DNA of 10,362 nt from Gracilaria caudata (Eukaryota > Rhodophyta > Florideophyceae > Gracilariales > Gracilariaceae): positions 1 through 10,362 of the forward strand of contig JASCIV010000912.1 in NCBI GenBank assembly GCA_030374735.1. The letters are read 5' to 3'. Shown piece by piece: positions 7,201 to 10,362 of the stretch. The first letter of the stretch is position 1, and every line of letters begins with the position of its first letter. The notes under the pieces were generated by a model. The model worked only from the letters and a program-made list of their open reading frames with translations. It was not told the DNA's origin and did no database searches. The translations under genes and the position numbers were made by a program.

Positions 7201-7731
7201 GCGTCAGTAGTTGGTCCAGGTGCAAAAGCCGGTGGCCCGAACTACATCAATCAGCTCGGGCATATCCGGGATGATGAAGAACGTAGCGAGTCATGGCTTG
7301 CAAAAGCCGTCATTTCTGACGAGAAGGCATGGGAGTACTTCTGTGCAGAACACGATCCATCTGGATTGGAGTATGAAACAAATGTTCTTCGCTACAAACC
7401 TCTGGAAAGGATTGCAATTCGTATATCTCCAAACGCAAACGAATTTGATATTCGCCGGGTGAAGGCCGCGGTTGACTTGGTTGGCCTGCCAGTTATCTGG
7501 TCCACAGAAGAAAGTGCGTCTGAGTTTGCGGGTCGTCTAGCATCACTGGGTGTAAACCGGATTAGAATTGTGGGTGCAGCGGAGGACGAGGTCCTTGCCG
7601 CAGCTGCGCACGGAGGAATACATGTTGCCGACCAAGAAGTTGTTGGAAATGGTCGCGTAGAGCTGCTTCACTACCTTCGTGAGCAAGCGGTGAGCCGCAC
7701 CATGCATCGTTTTGGTAACATGAGCACCTGA
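4265..7731 (+). CDS. putA: Bifunctional proline dehydrogenase / L-glutamate-gamma-semialdehyde dehydrogenase (PutA type), mitochondrial
   Basis: The exons are 4265-6487 and 6586-7731, encoding 1122 residues. The protein oxidises proline to P5C with FAD, then oxidises the semialdehyde to glutamate with NAD. The N-terminus MKRTALVPRSVLTSLPLRL is basic and free of acidic residues, like a mitochondrial presequence; no ribbon-helix-helix DNA-binding domain is present. The proline dehydrogenase barrel (about 60-455) shows SVKVSG, RLVKGANLAME (320-330), DANYLKCLDW, GVASHN, LLYTPV and YLFRRFEE (439-446). The aldehyde dehydrogenase part (about 510-960) shows PWNFP (645-649), AETSGKN with the general base Glu741, GQRCSA with nucleophile Cys775 (the usual 34-residue spacing), and SFGGWK...GPGAKAGGPNY. 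A C-terminal extension (about 978-1122) ends LLHYLREQAVSRTMHRFGN, as in actinobacterial PutA. Tandem stops (TGA TAG) close it. Most eukaryotes encode the two steps separately, so bacterial origin is inferred. Confidence 0.93.
6488..6585 (+). other. Spliceosomal intron of putA (98 nt)
   Basis: The donor is GAG|GTGAGT, T-rich stretches follow, TGCTAAC (6546-6552) is a branch-point match 34 nt before the acceptor, and the acceptor is ATACGTAG|ACA. It is a phase 0 intron. Splicing joins ...LFAE to TSGKNSLII, rebuilding the conserved aldehyde-dehydrogenase E-T-x-G-K-N block. Unspliced, the frame runs on to a stop shortly after. Confidence 0.93.
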
Positions 7732-8096
7732 TAGCAGAGCCATAGGCACAGAGTAACTCAACTTTTTAAAAAGACAATGACTTCAAGAGCTGGGGCGCTA
7801 GCAACGAATCTTTTGACTCCTGCGCAAGAGAGTGTGTGTATCGTCGATGAGCTTGGGAAGATGCAACATCTGAACCCCTGCAACGGCTGCACCTCTTCTG
7901 TTCTGTGGCGTACGTGTACGAAGGTACACTATACTCATCAATTACAGAGTACGAACAAAGAAATAGGTTTTGCTAAAGGCATGACGGGGCTTCACTTCTT
8001 CAAGGCTGTTGACGCTTAAGAGTAAGATATGTCATGTTATTATGAGTGTGTTGGATCATGAAGCTTTAGAACCGGACAGAATTAACTTGGAGTGCG

Positions 8097-8103
8097 TATA
8101 AAA
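8097..8103 (+). promoter_or_regulatory. TATA box candidate for the SDR gene
   Basis: TATAAAA lies 173 nt upstream of the SDR ATG. It would place transcription start near 8125-8130, giving a leader of about 150 nt. No ATG occurs in that leader before 8223. Confidence 0.45.
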
Positions 8104-8222
8104 CCAGCTCACCTTTTTTCGACTTGTCAACGGCGACTTTCTCCGTCCATTCATTTAAAGAATCTCAGCCATACGTTTCCACCTCCGCTCTCGCGTCAAG
8201 AACGCAGAATATTACATTTATC

Positions 8223-8264
8223 ATGCAAGGAATCCACATACCTCACCCGGAGCTCTCTTGGTAG
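8223..8264 (+). other. Upstream ORF (13 codons) in the SDR leader
   Basis: The first ATG after the TATA candidate opens MQGIHIPHPELSW and stops at TAG, 11 nt before the SDR ATG, in another frame. If transcription starts near 8125 scanning ribosomes meet it first, so it could lower SDR translation or act through reinitiation. The gap is short for efficient reinitiation. Confidence 0.4.
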
Positions 8265-8275
8265 TGGTAACTACA

Positions 8276-9091
8276 ATGCGACAATCACATCTTATCCAGA
8301 AGTACGGACCATGGGCCGTAGTAACCGGGGCCTCTTCGGGCATCGGCGCCGAGTTTGCTTACCAGCTCGGAGCACAAGGGTTTCATGTCGTGCTCATCGC
8401 GCGCCGACTCCAAAAGCTACGAACGATCGCTGATGAGATTGAGGAGAAATACGGGCGAAGCACGATGGTCATTGAGGCCGATTTGACTGAGAGTGGCGCG
8501 ATTAGGCGAATTGCTGAAATGACGCAAATGCTGGAGGTTGGTTTGTTGGTCAATAATGCTGGCATAGCCCTTTGGGGTCCATTTACTTCCCATTCAGAAG
8601 AAGAGATTCTTTCGCTGATGGGACTGAATATTGTAGCCGTAACCTCGTTGGCACGGTTGTTTGGCAGGAAGATGTGTGAGAGAAGGAAAGGAGGCATATT
8701 GTTCGTGAGCAGTTTGGCGTCAAATGGGATACCATATGTGTCTGTGTACTCGGCATCGAAGGCATTCGTTACTTCGTTGGCCACCACACTCAACGAAGAA
8801 TTCCGCCCGTTTAACGTTCGGTGCATGGCATTAGAACCAGGTCTCGTGAAGACAGAGTTAACTGACAACCACGTAATAGGGTTTAAAGAGAGTTTGAACT
8901 CGTATGGAATCATGAACGCCGAAGTTTGTGTGAAGAAAGCCCTCAGCGTTTTTGGCAGGAAAACCCGCTTCACACCAGGACTTCGTGGTAAGTTTCTCAG
9001 ATTTATCAACTGGGTGCTTCCGAAGGGCTTTAGTTTGTGGTTGACTGGATGGATGCTGAGGAAGGTGAACGAAGGATTCTGCCGGTTCTAA
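8276..9091 (+). CDS. Short-chain dehydrogenase/reductase (classical SDR), NADP-type
   Basis: This 271-residue classical SDR has a complete set of motifs. TGASSGIG (17-24) binds the cofactor, Arg43-Arg44 after the second strand suggest preference for NADP(H), ADL lies at 68-70, and NNAG at 93-96. The catalytic tetrad is Asn118, Ser145, Tyr158, Lys162, with canonical spacing (27, 13 and 4 residues), and EPGLVKTEL follows. The opening K-Y-G-P-W-A-V-V-T-G-A-S-S-G-I-G strongly resembles bacterial DltE/YqjQ-like SDRs (COG0300). The C-terminus has a hydrophobic stretch (FINWVLPKGFSLWLTGWML) that could be a membrane anchor or an amphipathic cap. There is no obvious targeting peptide or intron. The substrate cannot be read from sequence. 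The ATG at 8276 fits the family start; the open frame extends six codons further but without an ATG. Confidence 0.9.
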   Translation: MRQSHLIQKYGPWAVVTGASSGIGAEFAYQLGAQGFHVVLIARRLQKLRTIADEIEEKYGRSTMVIEADLTESGAIRRIAEMTQMLEVGLLVNNAGIALWGPFTSHSEEEILSLMGLNIVAVTSLARLFGRKMCERRKGGILFVSSLASNGIPYVSVYSASKAFVTSLATTLNEEFRPFNVRCMALEPGLVKTELTDNHVIGFKESLNSYGIMNAEVCVKKALSVFGRKTRFTPGLRGKFLRFINWVLPKGFSLWLTGWMLRKVNEGFCRF

Positions 9092-9901
9092 ATGCGACGG
9101 TGATAGCGGAAAGACTCACTTAAATGGGGGCGGATTGCGTCAGCAATGAGCTTCTGGGATAAGCGAACGAATGCACAACCTCGTCTGTCTGCCGATCGGC
9201 ACAAACGTACTGCCCTGATAGGTTCTTTTTGCACTAAAGCACAGGATGACCATGATGAGAAGACACACTTTCTAAGTGTGAGCGCCGCGATGGTAAAGGC
9301 CTAACGAAGGTATTTATGCGGATTTAAACACTGGTTTCAGTACATACCAGATACGCATATGTCTAAACGATCAGAAGAACGGGCCTGAGAGGGCTGTTCT
9401 TAACTAGACACTTTGCAGGCACAGATTGGTGATGCAATTGAGGCCTTTCGTTTGTAAAGTAATTTTTTCTCTCTCGGAAACTAAACGGAGTCCTGCTCGG
9501 TTGGGAACTCAGCAAGACGAAAATGAAGTCATAATTGTCCGGGTTGCTACAGCAGGTGGAGAACATTACTGCCCAAAGAGAAGCAGAAGCGGCGCTAGTC
9601 CAGCTTGTTGTGGGACAAACTCCAAGTTCGCAGGCTCTTGGGTTGCACTTGCTCAAAAAAGGATTGGTGCGCAGCTGCAGGCCGAGTCTTGAACGGCGTC
9701 CAGCTCTTCGTTCAAAGGTGTCCAAAGAGGACTATGTCAAGACTTTTTTGCCAACCTCTCTTCCAAAAGCGTCAGGGATTTCCTGTTGATCAGATTATTC
9801 GAACGTGGGCTGATCGAAGGTTGGCGTTCCTTGTGAAAGAACGTTTCGATGACAGAAAGTTTCTGTGACAGGGGCGGAACCAGTCTGAAGGGAGGGGGAT
9901 T

Positions 9902-9975
9902 GCAATCTTTCACAGCAATCTTTCACGGGATTGCAATTCTTATCCGCAATCTTCCCTCAGATGGCAATCTCCCTC
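9902..9975 (+). repeat. Degenerate GCAATCTT repeat with alternating 13/18-nt spacing
   Basis: GCAAT recurs at 9902, 9915, 9933, 9946 and 9964, that is with steps of 13, 18, 13 and 18 nt, making a 31-nt higher-order unit. The first two copies (gcaatctttcac) are identical over 12 nt; later ones are diverged. It is probably a decayed minisatellite. Confidence 0.6.
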
Positions 9976-10189
9976 TTACAGGTCCAATAGTTCAATTCCT
10001 ACTTAGCGTCTCTGTTCAAAAGAAAGAATGTTGATTTACCTGGTGAAGGAAACGCCACTTCTTGATCATATCCACTACGGTACTTGATCTGCTACTGCCC
10101 TTAAGCTTAATCGTTATACCTCCGCAGCGGGACCCAAGATAAAGTTGAAGGTCATATAGCAGGCCTCTAAAATTCTTACGACCGGGAGG

Positions 10190-10257
10190 TCGTTAAACTC
10201 GTCCAAGCGATCGGTCAGCTTGCCGGTCGTTGACCTGGGTCGCACGTCGTTAAACTG
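10190..10257 (+). repeat. GTCGTTAAACT direct repeat with a third variant copy
   Basis: GTCGTTAAACT occurs exactly at 10190-10200 and 10247-10257, with a variant GTCGTTGACCT at 10227-10237. The palindromic pieces GACC-GGGA-GGTC (10181-10192) and GGTC-GTT-GACC (10226-10236) are interleaved. The origin is unknown; it may be part of a mobile-element end that continues outside the window. Confidence 0.45.
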
Positions 10258-10302
10258 CCCCCGTCTAGCTCCGCGCATGCAGTAGGTTACGAGCCGGTCA
10301 TC

Positions 10303-10362
10303 GAAGGAAGATCCTACCGCCGTTTCCCTGAATTTTTCCTTTGAAGGAAGAGCTCCGAAGGA
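10303..10362 (+). repeat. GAAGGAAGA repeats at the window edge
   Basis: GAAGGAAGA occurs at 10303-10311 and 10343-10351, and GAAGGA ends the window at 10357-10362. Too little sequence remains to say what larger element this belongs to. Confidence 0.4.

Larger units (their letters stand above)
7732..8275 (+). other. Intergenic region between putA and the SDR gene
   Basis: This 544-nt interval must hold the putA 3' end and the SDR promoter and leader. A small open frame, 7777-8019 (80 codons from an ATG 45 nt after the putA stop), has no recognisable motif, many Cys and Thr, and no homology I can name. I regard it as probably untranslated. The SDR promoter elements are listed separately. No repeat or RNA gene was seen. 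Confidence 0.4.
9092..10362. other. Gene-poor tail with short repeats; no supported gene
   Basis: No recognisable protein appears on either strand in 1.27 kb. A perfect 7-bp hairpin, CACACTT/AAGTGTG (9264-9280), follows the SDR gene. The + strand frames 9535-9789 and 9605-9868 overlap and lack ATG starts. They might be remnants of one broken gene or an exon whose partners lie outside the window. Short repeats at 9902-9975 and 10190-10362 are listed separately. No tRNA, rRNA or CRISPR array was seen. Confidence 0.5.

Noticed and set aside
7777..8019. An 80-codon frame with an ATG just after putA
   Set aside because: No motif or hydrophobic pattern, and it sits where the putA 3' UTR is expected; mentioned only within the intergenic entry.
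8092..8433. A 113-codon frame overlapping the SDR start that looks like a targeting peptide
   Set aside because: It has no ATG start, begins inside the TATA region and overlaps the SDR in another frame.
9264..9280. The 7-bp hairpin after the SDR as a bacterial-style terminator
   Set aside because: It lacks a T run, is 170 nt from the stop, and the host is eukaryotic.
9363..9725. A 120-codon minus-strand frame in the tail
   Set aside because: Starts without an ATG, has no recognisable motif and competes with equally open + strand frames.
1..10362. Bacterial operon or genome island interpretation of the whole window
   Set aside because: Two consensus introns with branch points, transit peptides and large spacers argue for a eukaryotic nuclear locus. 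No tRNA, rRNA, CRISPR array, integrase or phage gene was found.

Overview
The window looks like nuclear DNA of a unicellular photosynthetic eukaryote. The evidence is two short GT-AG introns (80 and 98 nt) with TACTAAC-like branch points, monocistronic genes in mixed orientation, a tandem TGTAA algal-type poly(A) motif, and a siroheme-pathway enzyme carrying what looks like a plastid transit peptide starting M-A-F-V. A phenylalanine near the N-terminus is typical of red-algal and glaucophyte transit peptides, and introns are few, so a red alga is my best guess. No marker gene proves this.

Layout. (1) 8-1054 (+) encodes a polytopic membrane protein of about eight helices from no family I recognise. 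(2) It converges, across a G-run-rich 126-nt spacer, on 1181-2194 (-), a uroporphyrinogen-III C-methyltransferase (siroheme branch point). (3) 2492-3432 (-) is a two-exon Josephin/ataxin-3-like gene. When the intron is placed at its best splice signals, the protein aligns without gaps to the start of the Josephin fold. All three catalytic positions are then substituted, while a ubiquitin-interacting motif is intact, so it is probably a pseudo-deubiquitinase. (4) Head-to-head with it, 4265-7731 (+) is a two-exon gene for a PutA-type fusion of proline dehydrogenase and P5C/glutamate-semialdehyde dehydrogenase. It resembles actinobacterial PutA over its whole length, including the C-terminal extension, but carries a mitochondrial-like presequence and an intron. 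(5) 8276-9091 (+) is a classical SDR oxidoreductase with a complete catalytic tetrad and a bacterial look. (6) 9092-10362 has no gene I can defend, only short repeats and a few short open frames.

The first ~4.2 kb is extremely GC-rich, with very high GC at third codon positions in the membrane-protein, SUMT and Josephin genes. From the start of the PutA gene onward composition is much more balanced. The two genes that look bacterial both lie in the balanced part, which fits horizontal acquisition but could also be an isochore boundary.

Functional links. PutA would carry out complete proline to glutamate oxidation in mitochondria. SUMT feeds siroheme to plastid nitrite and sulfite reductases. 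No operon-like cooperation is implied. The most notable items are the eukaryotic, spliced PutA fusion and the catalytically dead Josephin with a retained ubiquitin-binding motif.
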